Below are positions 26,052 to 33,446 of a stretch of DNA of 64,000 nt, piece by piece. Each line of letters opens with the position of its first letter. Position 1 is the stretch's first letter. Below the pieces are notes generated by a model, which searched no databases, was not told the origin of the DNA, and worked only from the letters and a program-made list of their open reading frames with translations. This stretch comes from Streptomyces sp. DSM 15324 (lineage in GTDB: Bacteria > Actinomycetota > Actinomycetes > Streptomycetales > Streptomycetaceae): positions 127,571-191,570 of the forward strand of contig NZ_KQ949025.1 of assembly GCF_001514285.1 (NCBI RefSeq), given 5' to 3'. A program made the translations under genes and the position numbers.

Positions 26052-26732
26052 TCAGCCCCGGAACCGGAGACGGTCGGTGCTGTCCTCGCTGGGCTGGACG
26101 ACGACGATGCCCTGGCCGGAGAAGGCCATCTGGAAGGCCTCGCCGCTGCCGCGGCCGATGAGGGACTGCGCCTTGAAGCTGCGCTTGCCCTTGACCTTGA
26201 GGTTCGGCGACCAGGCGACGAGCGCGTCCGGGTCGACGTAGGTCTCGTCCTCGCCACCGCCGCAGTCGACGACGATCGGCTTGCCCCGGGAGGTGAGCGC
26301 GACCCAGCCCTGACCGGAGATCTTGGTGTTCCACAGGCCCTGTCCGGCGAACTTCGCCAGGCCCTTGACCCGCTCCACGCCCCAGGTGAGGTGCGCGTCG
26401 AAGGCGAGCAGGTTGGTGGCGTTGACCGAGATGCCGTCGCCGTTGAGGTTGATCACGACCACGTTGGCGCCGTAGTCGGCGAGGTAGAGCAGTCCGTCGC
26501 CGGAGCACTTCATCAGGGGGGCGCCCTCACCGGTCATCCAGTCGCGGGCGATCTGGCGCACGGCCGGCGGGTTGGGCTCGTACTGGACGAAGCCCTCGTA
26601 GGCGACCATCGAGCCCACGCGCGCGAGGAGGTCGTTGCCGGTCTGCATGGCGACCTTCAGCATGTGATCGCCGTGGTTCTCCATGCGGGCGGTGACGGGT
26701 GCGGGGGCGTAGCCCGCGAGCGGCTGGTTCAT
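26052..26732 (-). CDS. AIM24 family protein (second of operon)
   Basis: 226 aa, the most compact of the three paralogues and close to a bare AIM24 domain: NDLLARVGSMVAYEGFVQYE (about 32-51), GDGLLYLADYGANVVVINL, GWVALTSRGKPIVVD and PDALVAWSPNLKVK. It starts at 26732, 11 bp after the stop of the TerD-AIM24 gene. No catalytic motif is seen. A structural or ligand-binding role is likely from the fold. Confidence 0.85.
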   Translation of the reverse strand: MNQPLAGYAPAPVTARMENHGDHMLKVAMQTGNDLLARVGSMVAYEGFVQYEPNPPAVRQIARDWMTGEGAPLMKCSGDGLLYLADYGANVVVINLNGDGISVNATNLLAFDAHLTWGVERVKGLAKFAGQGLWNTKISGQGWVALTSRGKPIVVDCGGGEDETYVDPDALVAWSPNLKVKGKRSFKAQSLIGRGSGEAFQMAFSGQGIVVVQPSEDSTDRLRFRG

Positions 26733-26743
26733 GACGGGCTCCC

Positions 26744-28402
26744 TCAGACCTCGTACGGCTGGACGACGATGAAGTTGCCGGGCGCGCCCCGGAACTGGAG
26801 GTTGACGCTCTCCCCGGTGTCGCCGGGGTAGGCGTTGCGGCGCATCCGCACCTGGCTGGAGACGACCACCTGGGCGGCGGACGACCAGGCGACGACGGCG
26901 TTGCAGTCGGCGAACGTGGTCGGGGTGACCGGCAGGACGACGGGCGTGCCGTGCGTCTTGACGACGATCGTGCCGGTGCCCGTGAACTGCATGGTGAACA
27001 GCGCGCCGCCGGGGATGCCGTGGCCCTCGATCCGGCGGACCTCGTACTGGAGGCTCTCGTCGAAGGCGAGGACGTTCTCGGCGGAGACGCAGATGCCGTC
27101 GCCCTGGAGCTCGATGGGGTGCAGCATCGTGGCGTTGTCGGCGAGGAAGACCTGGCCCTGGCCGGTGCAGCGCATCAGCTGCATCTCCTGGCCGGTCGCG
27201 TTGCCGACGATCCGGCCGGCGAATCCGGCGCCCTTGTAGCTGAAGTCGACCTTGCCCTGGTAGAGCACCATGCTGCCCTGGCGGGCGAGCACGGGCTGGC
27301 CGCCCATGCCGAGGTCGACGCGGATCAGCTTCTTGTTCTGCTGCGTCCAGCGCTGCCCGGTGGGCGTCTCCTTGAACTGCTGGAGCGCCGCGGTCACTCC
27401 GGCGCCGCCCGGGGGCGCGCCCTGCGGCACGCCGTACGCCTGCTGGCCCGGGACCTGTCCGAACGGGGGCTGCTGGCCGTAGCCGGGAGGCATCGGGGCC
27501 TGGGGCGGCATGGGGGCCTGCGGGGCGTGGGGCGGCTGGCCGTAGCCGGGGGGCGGCGGCGGGGCGGCCGGGGCGCCGGGCTGCCCGTACGGCTGCTGCT
27601 GGTGGGGCTGGCCGTAGGGCGCGGGGACCGGGCCGGGCGGCGGGACGGGGACGCCACCGGGCGGGGTCATGGGCGCGATGATGGTCGGCGCGGCGTGCAC
27701 CGGGGGCGCGGGCGCCGGGACGGGCGGCGGCGCGAAGCCCTGCGGGGCGGCTGCCGGCGCCGGGGCGGGCGCGGGCGCCGGAGCGGGCGCCGAGGGGGCG
27801 GCGAACGCGGGCGGGGCGAACCCGGGAGCGGCACCGGACTGCGGCTGGGGGACGGCGGGCGCGGGCGCCTCCTCCTCGGCGACCTCGCCGCCGAAGTTCT
27901 TCAGCAGGGCCTCCAGACCGCCGTCGAAGCCCTGTCCGACGGCCGCGAACCGCCAGACGTCCTTCAGGTAGAAGTCGCCCAGCATCACGGCCCGCTCGCT
28001 GGTGAACTCCGAGCCGTTGAAGGCGTACCGGGCGACCTCCTCGCCGCCTGCGACGATCCGCAGATAACCGGGGTTGATCTGCGACATCTGTCCGGCGCCG
28101 TCGATCGTCGCCGTGAAGGACAGCTTCTGGATCTGCGGCGGGATCCGGTCCAGCGTGACGCGGAAGGACTCGGTGTCACCGGCCTGGGCGCCCAGGAGCT
28201 GGATCGACTCCTCGGGGGACTTCGGCTGGTTGAAGAAGACGAAGTACCTGTCGTCGGAGAGCCGTTCGTCGGCGTCGAGGCCGAAGCAGCTGATGTCGAA
28301 GGTCAGACCGGGGGCGGTGATCTGCACGCCTACGTACAGATCGGTGCCCGCCGTGAGGTCACTGATCCTGGCCTTGTGGCCGCGTTGGAATTCCCTGGGC
28401 AT
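26744..28402 (-). CDS. TerD-domain / AIM24 fusion protein (first of operon)
   Basis: 552 aa from ATG 28402 (MPREFQRGHKARISDL). The TerD domain covers about 1-180, with DISCFGLDADERLSDDRYFVFFNQPKSP and FNGSEFTSERAVMLGDFYLKDVWRF; TerD proteins bind calcium and belong to stress complexes linked to tellurite and phage resistance. A long Pro/Ala/Gln/Gly linker (about 200-330) leads to an AIM24 domain (VLARQGSMVLYQGKVDF to NAVVAWSSAAQVVV). The fusion links the two families physically. The frame is open to 28531, but those residues are basic and not family-like. Confidence 0.85.
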   Translation of the reverse strand: MPREFQRGHKARISDLTAGTDLYVGVQITAPGLTFDISCFGLDADERLSDDRYFVFFNQPKSPEESIQLLGAQAGDTESFRVTLDRIPPQIQKLSFTATIDGAGQMSQINPGYLRIVAGGEEVARYAFNGSEFTSERAVMLGDFYLKDVWRFAAVGQGFDGGLEALLKNFGGEVAEEEAPAPAVPQPQSGAAPGFAPPAFAAPSAPAPAPAPAPAPAAAPQGFAPPPVPAPAPPVHAAPTIIAPMTPPGGVPVPPPGPVPAPYGQPHQQQPYGQPGAPAAPPPPPGYGQPPHAPQAPMPPQAPMPPGYGQQPPFGQVPGQQAYGVPQGAPPGGAGVTAALQQFKETPTGQRWTQQNKKLIRVDLGMGGQPVLARQGSMVLYQGKVDFSYKGAGFAGRIVGNATGQEMQLMRCTGQGQVFLADNATMLHPIELQGDGICVSAENVLAFDESLQYEVRRIEGHGIPGGALFTMQFTGTGTIVVKTHGTPVVLPVTPTTFADCNAVVAWSSAAQVVVSSQVRMRRNAYPGDTGESVNLQFRGAPGNFIVVQPYEV

Positions 28403-28546
28403 GCGTAACGACCGTCCCCCATCCCGATTGCGAGTGCGTCGCGTCAGGCTAACGGCAAACTCCGACAACGCACGATGTCGGTACAGACCCGGTACACAAC
28501 CCGCGTCGACCGATACCGGGCGCGGGCACACTCCGCGCCCCCGGGG

Positions 28547-29143
28547 TCACTCCTCGCGCGTGCCGGGCGGATGGGGCAGCCGCTCCGCCGCGACCACGCC
28601 CTCCAGATAGCCGCGGGCCCGCTCGGTGCGCGGGTAGGCCTCGAGCAGCCGCCAGAAGTCGGGGCCGTGGCCGGGCACCAGCAGGTGGGCGAGTTCATGG
28701 GCGAGGACGTAGTCGACGACGTAGTCGGGCATGCCCTGGAGGCGGTGCGAGAGCCGGATGCTGCCCTCGGCCGGGGTGCAGGAGCCCCAGCGCGTGTTCT
28801 GGTTGGTGACCCAGCGCACCGAGGTGGGCCGGGCCCGGCCGCCGAAGCACTGGGCCGACAGCCGCTCGGCGCGCTCCGTCAGCTCGGCGTCACCGGGCAC
28901 CCGCTTGCTCTCCTGCGCCGCGAGCTTGTCCAGCATGACGCCCACCCAGCGCCGTTCCTCGGCCTCGGACATCCGGGCGGGGATGAGCACGATGGTGCGG
29001 TCGCCCTCGCGGTAGGCGGAGACCGTCCGGCGTCGACGGGCGCTTCGGCGCACCTCGATCGCGCTCGCCCCCGATCCGTTCGCGGGCTGGCTCGTCGGCT
29101 TCCGCTGTGGCGTTCCGGCGCGGTGCAGGGGGTCGGCGGGCAC
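28547..29143 (-). CDS. YgjP-like M48-type metallopeptidase (DUF45)
   Basis: 198 aa. A basic N-terminal stretch (RRSARRRRTVSAYREGDR) precedes the DUF45 core with RWGSC (about 116-120), the zinc motif HELAH (about 149-153) and GHGPDFW, which carries the third ligand. Proteins of this group resemble SprT/M48 minigluzincins; substrates are unknown. GTG start at 29143 assumed. The neighbour at 29413 is divergent, with a 269-bp spacer holding no recognised feature. Confidence 0.83.
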   Translation of the reverse strand: MPADPLHRAGTPQRKPTSQPANGSGASAIEVRRSARRRRTVSAYREGDRTIVLIPARMSEAEERRWVGVMLDKLAAQESKRVPGDAELTERAERLSAQCFGGRARPTSVRWVTNQNTRWGSCTPAEGSIRLSHRLQGMPDYVVDYVLAHELAHLLVPGHGPDFWRLLEAYPRTERARGYLEGVVAAERLPHPPGTREE

Positions 29144-29412
29144 GCCCCGACGTTACCCGTTGCACCTGGGGGAAGTCCCGACTCCGGGACGGTCGGGTTC
29201 CGATCCGGCACCTGCGTTTTACGTCATACGACGGATTTGTACGACGAATTCCCGTGCCTGTGGACAACTCTCGGCGCGGTCCGGCGGGGCCGGGCATGCT
29301 GGCAGGAGTCGGCGGAGCGAGGAGACCCCATGCACCCGCTCCGCCGACGCACGGGGAGTTTCCGGTACCGCATGGGCATATGCGGCGACACACAGGCATA
29401 CGGGGGCCTTTG

Positions 29413-30639
29413 ATGCATCCGATGGTGAAGCCCGCGCTGCGGCGCGGTTGGCGGGACCTCAACACCGTGCAGTTCGGAATGACACCGGCGCACGCGCTGA
29501 CCCTCGGCCCGGTGGACACGGCGACGGGCAGTTTCCTCGACCTGCTGGACGGCACCCGGGGCCTCGACCTGCTGCGCGCGGAGGGGCGCCGCATGGATCT
29601 TCCGGACGGTCACGTGGACCGGCTGGTGGAGCGGCTGGGCCGGGCGGGACTCCTCGACGACGCGCGCGGGGGCGGGCCGGACGCGGCGGCCCTGCGCGAG
29701 AAGCGGGAGGTCGTGGACCGGCTGCGGCCGGACCTCGCCTCGCTGTCCCTGACCACCTCCGCCCCCGGCGAGGCGCTCGGCCGGCTCGCGGCCCGGCGCC
29801 GGCTGCGGGTGCAGGTGCACGGCGCGGGGCGGGTCGGCGCGGTGCTGGCGGCGCTGCTGTCGGGCGCTGGGATCGGCGAGGTGGACGTGCGGGACGGCGG
29901 TCGGGTGGAGCCGGGGGACGTGGCACCGGGCGGGCTGTCCGCCGAGTCGGTCGGCGAGCGCCGGGACGAGGCCGCCCGCCGTGCGGTGCGCGCCGCCGCC
30001 CCGGACCGCCCGTCGCGCAGAAGGACCGGGTCACCGTCCGGGGCGGAAACCCCCGGCCTCGCCCTGGTGATCATCGCCTCCCGGGACGACGTGAGCACCC
30101 ACGCGCCGCCGCCCTCCGCCGCCGAACCGCTGCTCGCCTCGGGCACCCCGCATCTGTACGCGGGGGTGGTGGAGGCGACGGGTGTCGTGGGGCCGCTCGT
30201 CCTGCCCGGGGAGACGGGCTGCGCGGGCTGTCTCCAGCGGACGCGCACCGACCGGGACGAGACCTGGCCGCGGCTGCTCGCGCAATGGCAGTCGGGGCGG
30301 CGCCGCCCCGCGCGGGCCTGCGACCTGACCCTGGCCACGGCGGTCGCGGGCCTCGCCGCCGCCCACGCGCTCACCTTCCTCGACGGCCGCCTCCCTTCCA
30401 GCGCGGGGGCCCGCTGGGAGGTCTCCCTCCCCGCTCTGCAGTGGCACGCCCGGCCGGTGCGGCCGCACTCCGCGTGTCCGTGCGGCGCCTTCGGGGAGGG
30501 CGTGCGGAAAGGTAAGGGGGAACACACACACGAGGACGGGGGATCACACGCGACAATGGCAGGGCAACGGCAATCGAGGGAATTACGCCGTACGACAGTG
30601 GCGGCGCGGCAGGCTGGGACTTGGAGGGCGCATGTCTGA
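29413..30639 (+). CDS. ThiF/E1-like adenylyltransferase family protein (TOMM cyclodehydratase-like)
   Basis: 408 aa from ATG 29413 (MHPMVKPALRRGWRDL). The first 100 residues resemble the leader-peptide-binding/winged-helix part of TOMM E1-like proteins. Then come a nucleotide-binding GAGRVG (about 137-142) and a zinc-type CAGC plus CPC. The catalytic residues of a full E1 are not all evident, and the middle (180-230) is Ala/Arg/Pro-rich. The C-terminal 45 residues are low complexity. No precursor peptide or YcaO partner is present. It overlaps the ABC1 kinase start by 8 bp, so the two are cotranslated. Function unknown; mycobacteria keep a similar pair. Confidence 0.72.
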   Translation: MHPMVKPALRRGWRDLNTVQFGMTPAHALTLGPVDTATGSFLDLLDGTRGLDLLRAEGRRMDLPDGHVDRLVERLGRAGLLDDARGGGPDAAALREKREVVDRLRPDLASLSLTTSAPGEALGRLAARRRLRVQVHGAGRVGAVLAALLSGAGIGEVDVRDGGRVEPGDVAPGGLSAESVGERRDEAARRAVRAAAPDRPSRRRTGSPSGAETPGLALVIIASRDDVSTHAPPPSAAEPLLASGTPHLYAGVVEATGVVGPLVLPGETGCAGCLQRTRTDRDETWPRLLAQWQSGRRRPARACDLTLATAVAGLAAAHALTFLDGRLPSSAGARWEVSLPALQWHARPVRPHSACPCGAFGEGVRKGKGEHTHEDGGSHATMAGQRQSRELRRTTVAARQAGTWRAHV

Positions 30640-32011
30640 TCTTCCCCGGAAGGCGGTCACCCGGACCGCCAAGCTCGCCGCGCTGCCGCTCGGCTTCGCC
30701 GGCCGGGCGACCTGGGGCCTGGGCAAGCGGATCGTGGGCGAGTCCGCCGAGATCGTCGGCCGAGAGCTGCAACAGCGGACGGCGGATCAGCTCTTCAAGG
30801 TGCTGGGTGAGCTCAAGGGCGGCGCGATGAAGTTCGGACAGGCCCTGTCCGTCTTCGAGTCGGCCCTGCCCGAGGAGGTCGCCGGCCCCTATCGCGCGGC
30901 GCTGACGAAGCTCCAGGACGCGGCGCCGCCGATGCCGACCCGCACGGTGCACTCCGTGCTCGCCGAGCGGCTCGGTGCCGACTGGCCGGACCTGTTCGTG
31001 GAGTTCGACGACAAGCCCGCCGCCGCGGCCTCCATCGGCCAGGTCCACCGCGCGGTCTGGCACGACGGGCGGGCGGTCGCGGTCAAGGTGCAGTACCCGG
31101 GAGCGGGCGAGGCGCTGCTCTCCGACCTGACCCAACTGAGCCGTTTCGCCCGGCTGCTGGGTCCGCTGATCCCGGGCATGGACGTCAAGCCGCTGATCTC
31201 CGAGCTCCGTGACCGGGTCTCCGAGGAACTGGACTACGCCTTGGAGGCGCAGGCCCAGCAGGCCCACGCCGAGGAGTTCGCCGGCGATCCGGACGTCGTG
31301 GTCCCGGTGGTGGTGCACCAGTGCGAGCAGGTCCTGGTCACCGAGTGGATCGACGGCATTCCCCTGTCCGAGGTGATCACCGCGGGGACGCAGGAGCAGC
31401 GCGACCGCGCCGGACAACTGCTGTCCCGCTTCCTGTTCTCGGGTCCGGCCCGCACCGGTCTGCTGCACGCCGATCCGCACCCGGGCAACTTCCGTCTGCT
31501 GCCCGGCGGACCGGACGGCGAGGAGGACTGGCGGCTCGGCGTCCTGGACTTCGGCACGGTCGACCGGCTCTCGGGCGGTCTGCCGGAACCGATCGGCGAG
31601 TCCCTGCGCATGACCCTGGACGGCGAGGCCGACGCGGTCTACGAACTCCTGTGCTCCGAGGGCTTCGTGAAGGAGTCCATCGAGCTGGACCCCGACGCGG
31701 TCCTCGACTATCTGCTGCCGATCATCGAACCGGCCAAGGTGGAGGAGTTCACCTTCACCCGCGGCTGGATGCGCAGCCAGGCCGCCCGGATCGCCGACCC
31801 CCGCTCCCCCGCCCACCAGTTGGGCAAGCAGCTCAACCTGCCGCCGGCCTATCTGCTGATCCATCGGGTGACCCTGAGCACGATCGGTGTGCTGTGTCAG
31901 CTCGGCGCGACGGTTCGGCTGCGGGACGAACTGGAGGAGTGGCTGCCGGGGTTCGTCCCGGAGGGGGACCTGGAGGAGCTGGACGCACAGGACTCGGCGG
32001 CGGGGGCCTGA
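30632..32011 (+). CDS. ABC1/UbiB (ADCK) family atypical kinase
   Basis: 459 aa, ATG 30632 with GGAGGG upstream. The hallmark motifs of the ABC1 family are all present: KxGQ (MKFGQALS, about 69-76), the Ala-rich loop AAAASIGQVHRA in place of the Gly-rich loop, EELDY (ExD) and the catalytic HADPHPGNF and LDFGTV. Members act as ATPases/kinases for quinone synthesis or lipid handling; here the target is unknown. The last half is a typical helical C-terminal extension. It is cotranslated with the E1-like gene and ends at a strong terminator. Confidence 0.9.
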   Translation: MSDLPRKAVTRTAKLAALPLGFAGRATWGLGKRIVGESAEIVGRELQQRTADQLFKVLGELKGGAMKFGQALSVFESALPEEVAGPYRAALTKLQDAAPPMPTRTVHSVLAERLGADWPDLFVEFDDKPAAAASIGQVHRAVWHDGRAVAVKVQYPGAGEALLSDLTQLSRFARLLGPLIPGMDVKPLISELRDRVSEELDYALEAQAQQAHAEEFAGDPDVVVPVVVHQCEQVLVTEWIDGIPLSEVITAGTQEQRDRAGQLLSRFLFSGPARTGLLHADPHPGNFRLLPGGPDGEEDWRLGVLDFGTVDRLSGGLPEPIGESLRMTLDGEADAVYELLCSEGFVKESIELDPDAVLDYLLPIIEPAKVEEFTFTRGWMRSQAARIADPRSPAHQLGKQLNLPPAYLLIHRVTLSTIGVLCQLGATVRLRDELEEWLPGFVPEGDLEELDAQDSAAGA

Positions 32012-32030
32012 CGGGCCGTCGGACAACGCG

Positions 32031-32066
32031 CCGCGGGGGCCGGTCCGTTCGGACCGGCCCCCGCGG
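32031..32066. terminator. Bidirectional terminator after the ABC1 kinase gene
   Basis: 17-bp perfect inverted repeat (CCGCGGGGGCCGGTCCG and complement), 2-base spacer, between convergent genes ending at 32011 (+) and 32116 (-). Confidence 0.88.
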
Positions 32067-32115
32067 GGACAGTTTCCGCCTCTCCTGCCGGGAGGCCACC
32101 GCTTCCGGTGTGGGG

Positions 32116-32439
32116 TTACTGCATCACGGCGAGGGCGAGCGCCCGGCGGGCGCGCAGCGAGGCGCGCTCGGCCTTGCGCTGCATCCGGCGGGCGGCCGCG
32201 AGGCGCACGGCCACACGGTCACGCTCGGCCTCGTGCAGTCGCTCGTGCATATGCGCACGTGCCAGGGCTTCTGGGATGAGTTGCATTTCTCGGGTCCTGT
32301 TCTGACGCGAGTCGATCGCGCCGGTGGTGGTGACGTCTTCGGTCGCGGAGCCTGCGGGCTCGCTGGTGAACGGCTTCATCGGGGCCTGCTTCTGGGGGTC
32401 TTGCGTGAGGGGGCGGTCGATCGTTCCTGCGGTGTTCAT
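32116..32439 (-). CDS. Small basic protein cotranscribed with wblC
   Basis: 107 aa. The N-terminal 50 residues are polar and variable. The C-terminal part (MQLIPEALARAHMHERLHEA... then RRMQRKAERASLRARRALALAVMQ) is a strongly basic helix. The ATG at 32439 overlaps the wblC stop (ATGA), so it is coupled to wblC. An internal ATG at residue 52 could give a shorter product. No domain is recognised; a basic helix could bind RNA or DNA, but that is a guess. Confidence 0.72.
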   Translation of the reverse strand: MNTAGTIDRPLTQDPQKQAPMKPFTSEPAGSATEDVTTTGAIDSRQNRTREMQLIPEALARAHMHERLHEAERDRVAVRLAAARRMQRKAERASLRARRALALAVMQ

Positions 32440-32804
32440 GCCGTGACCGGGTTCTTGCGCGGGCGACCACGCGGCCGCTTCCGGGCGACGACGACACCCT
32501 GCACGAACAGCTCGCCACCCCAGACGCCCCAGGGCTCACGCCGCTCCTTGGCGCCGGCGAGGCAGGCCTCGATCAGCGGGCAGGTGCGGCAGAGGGACTT
32601 GGCGTACTCGACGTCCGCCGGCGACTCGGCGAAGAAGACCTCCGGGTCGTAGGAGCGGCAGGGGACGGGTACGCCGAGGTTCTCGATGGCGTCGTCGAGC
32701 GCGGTGAGCGCGGTGAGCGGGGTCAAGGTGGAGTCCTCCGTGAGGCCGGGCGGGGAGATCGTTTCGGAAGGCGGTACGGACGTGGCGTGCGCTTCGAGTT
32801 GCAC
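32436..32804 (-). CDS. wblC: WhiB-family regulator WblC (WhiB7 orthologue)
   Basis: 122 aa from GTG 32804, preceded by GAGGAAG. The four Fe-S cluster cysteines are Cys49, Cys72, Cys75 and Cys81 (C-x22-C-x2-C-x5-C), followed by the GVWGG turn at about 93-97. The C-terminus carries the AT-hook RGRPRK, the mark of the WhiB7/WblC branch. The protein binds region 4 of the housekeeping sigma factor and activates promoters with an AT-rich block just upstream of the -35. In Streptomyces and mycobacteria it raises intrinsic resistance to ribosome-targeting drugs. Its own leader has an ORF and attenuator. The stop overlaps the next gene. Confidence 0.95.
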   Translation of the reverse strand: MQLEAHATSVPPSETISPPGLTEDSTLTPLTALTALDDAIENLGVPVPCRSYDPEVFFAESPADVEYAKSLCRTCPLIEACLAGAKERREPWGVWGGELFVQGVVVARKRPRGRPRKNPVTA

Positions 32805-32899
32805 GGTTCGTCTTCCTCGTCTGTCGGTCCGGCCCTGTTGGGCCGGGTGTCGGCGTTTCTGGTCCCGAGGCCCCTTCGCCCGTCCGTCCCCGGTACGGG

Positions 32900-32943
32900 G
32901 ACAAACAGAAGGGCCGCGGATCCCGGTTGGGGTTCCGCGGCCC
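32900..32943 (-). terminator. Attenuator terminator in the wblC leader
   Basis: Minus strand: GGGCCGCGGA, 13-base loop, TCCGCGGCCC, then the T-rich tail TTCTGTTTGTC. A perfect 10-bp stem, unusually canonical for this genome. It starts 24 bases after the leader ORF stop and ends 95 bases before the wblC start, so read-through is needed to express wblC. Confidence 0.85.
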
Positions 32944-32954
32944 TGAAGGCGCCG

Positions 32955-32973
32955 GCCTGATCGACGATCAGGC
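32955..32973 (-). promoter_or_regulatory. Leader hairpin covering the leader-ORF stop codon
   Basis: GCCTGAT...ATCAGGC inverted repeat (up to 9 bp) includes the TGA of the leader ORF at 32968-32970. A ribosome terminating there would block this hairpin. It is therefore a candidate switch element coupling leader translation to the attenuator; the alternative fold has not been computed. Confidence 0.5.
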
Positions 32974-33291
32974 TGGATCACTCCAGGGTTCTGGCCCACG
33001 GAAGGCCCACATCAGGTGGTGCTGCGTCGTCTGCTTCCGGAATCCGGCACCGGCCGCGGTAAAGGCATAGGCCTGCGCCTGTCCCTTTACTGCTTCCAGT
33101 GCCTGGGTCGGTCGCTCATCGCGCTCACGGACGGGAAGGCCCGCGGGAGCAACGGAGGAGGACGCCGGGCGACCGGCACGAATGCCGGACAGACCGGTGC
33201 CCAGGGTCGAGGCGCCGAGCATGCACGTGGAGACGACCGAGCGATCGGTCAGTTTGGCGGAGCTGATGGAGCTGCGGTTGATGATGATCAC
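32968..33291 (-). CDS. Leader ORF (uORF) upstream of wblC
   Basis: 107 codons from GTG 33291 (VIIINRSSISSAKLTDRS...), preceded by AGGAGG at 8 bp, the best ribosome site in the region. It ends WSDPA at 32968, just before the attenuator. uORF-dependent attenuation is established for whiB7/wblC genes. This leader ORF is long for such a role, and its middle (RAGRPASSSVAPAGLPVRERDERP) looks poorly constrained. It may act only by being translated, rather than through its product. Confidence 0.7.
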   Translation of the reverse strand: MIIINRSSISSAKLTDRSVVSTCMLGASTLGTGLSGIRAGRPASSSVAPAGLPVRERDERPTQALEAVKGQAQAYAFTAAGAGFRKQTTQHHLMWAFRGPEPWSDPA

Positions 33292-33405
33292 TGGAATCGC
33301 CTCCTCTCGGCGTCTCGGGGGACCGGGGGTGAGCCCAGTCCAACGGATATGTAAGTAGAGCACGGAATCAGGGCCTCAGAGAAGGCCGCCGTCCCCGTGT
33401 CCTAG

Positions 33406-33446
33406 AACCTATGGGGATTCCCGGGGCATGCGCAAACTATTTTTTC
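33406..33446 (-). promoter_or_regulatory. WblC-type promoter of the wblC leader
   Basis: Minus strand: A/T-rich block CGAAAAAATAG (33437-33446), -35 TTGCGC (33430-33435), 18 bp, -10 TAGGTT (33406-33411). An AT-rich patch directly upstream of the -35 is the known signature of WhiB7/WblC-activated promoters and is very rare in this sequence. The patch is made by the last two Lys codons and the TAG stop of uvrD2. Confidence 0.75.
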
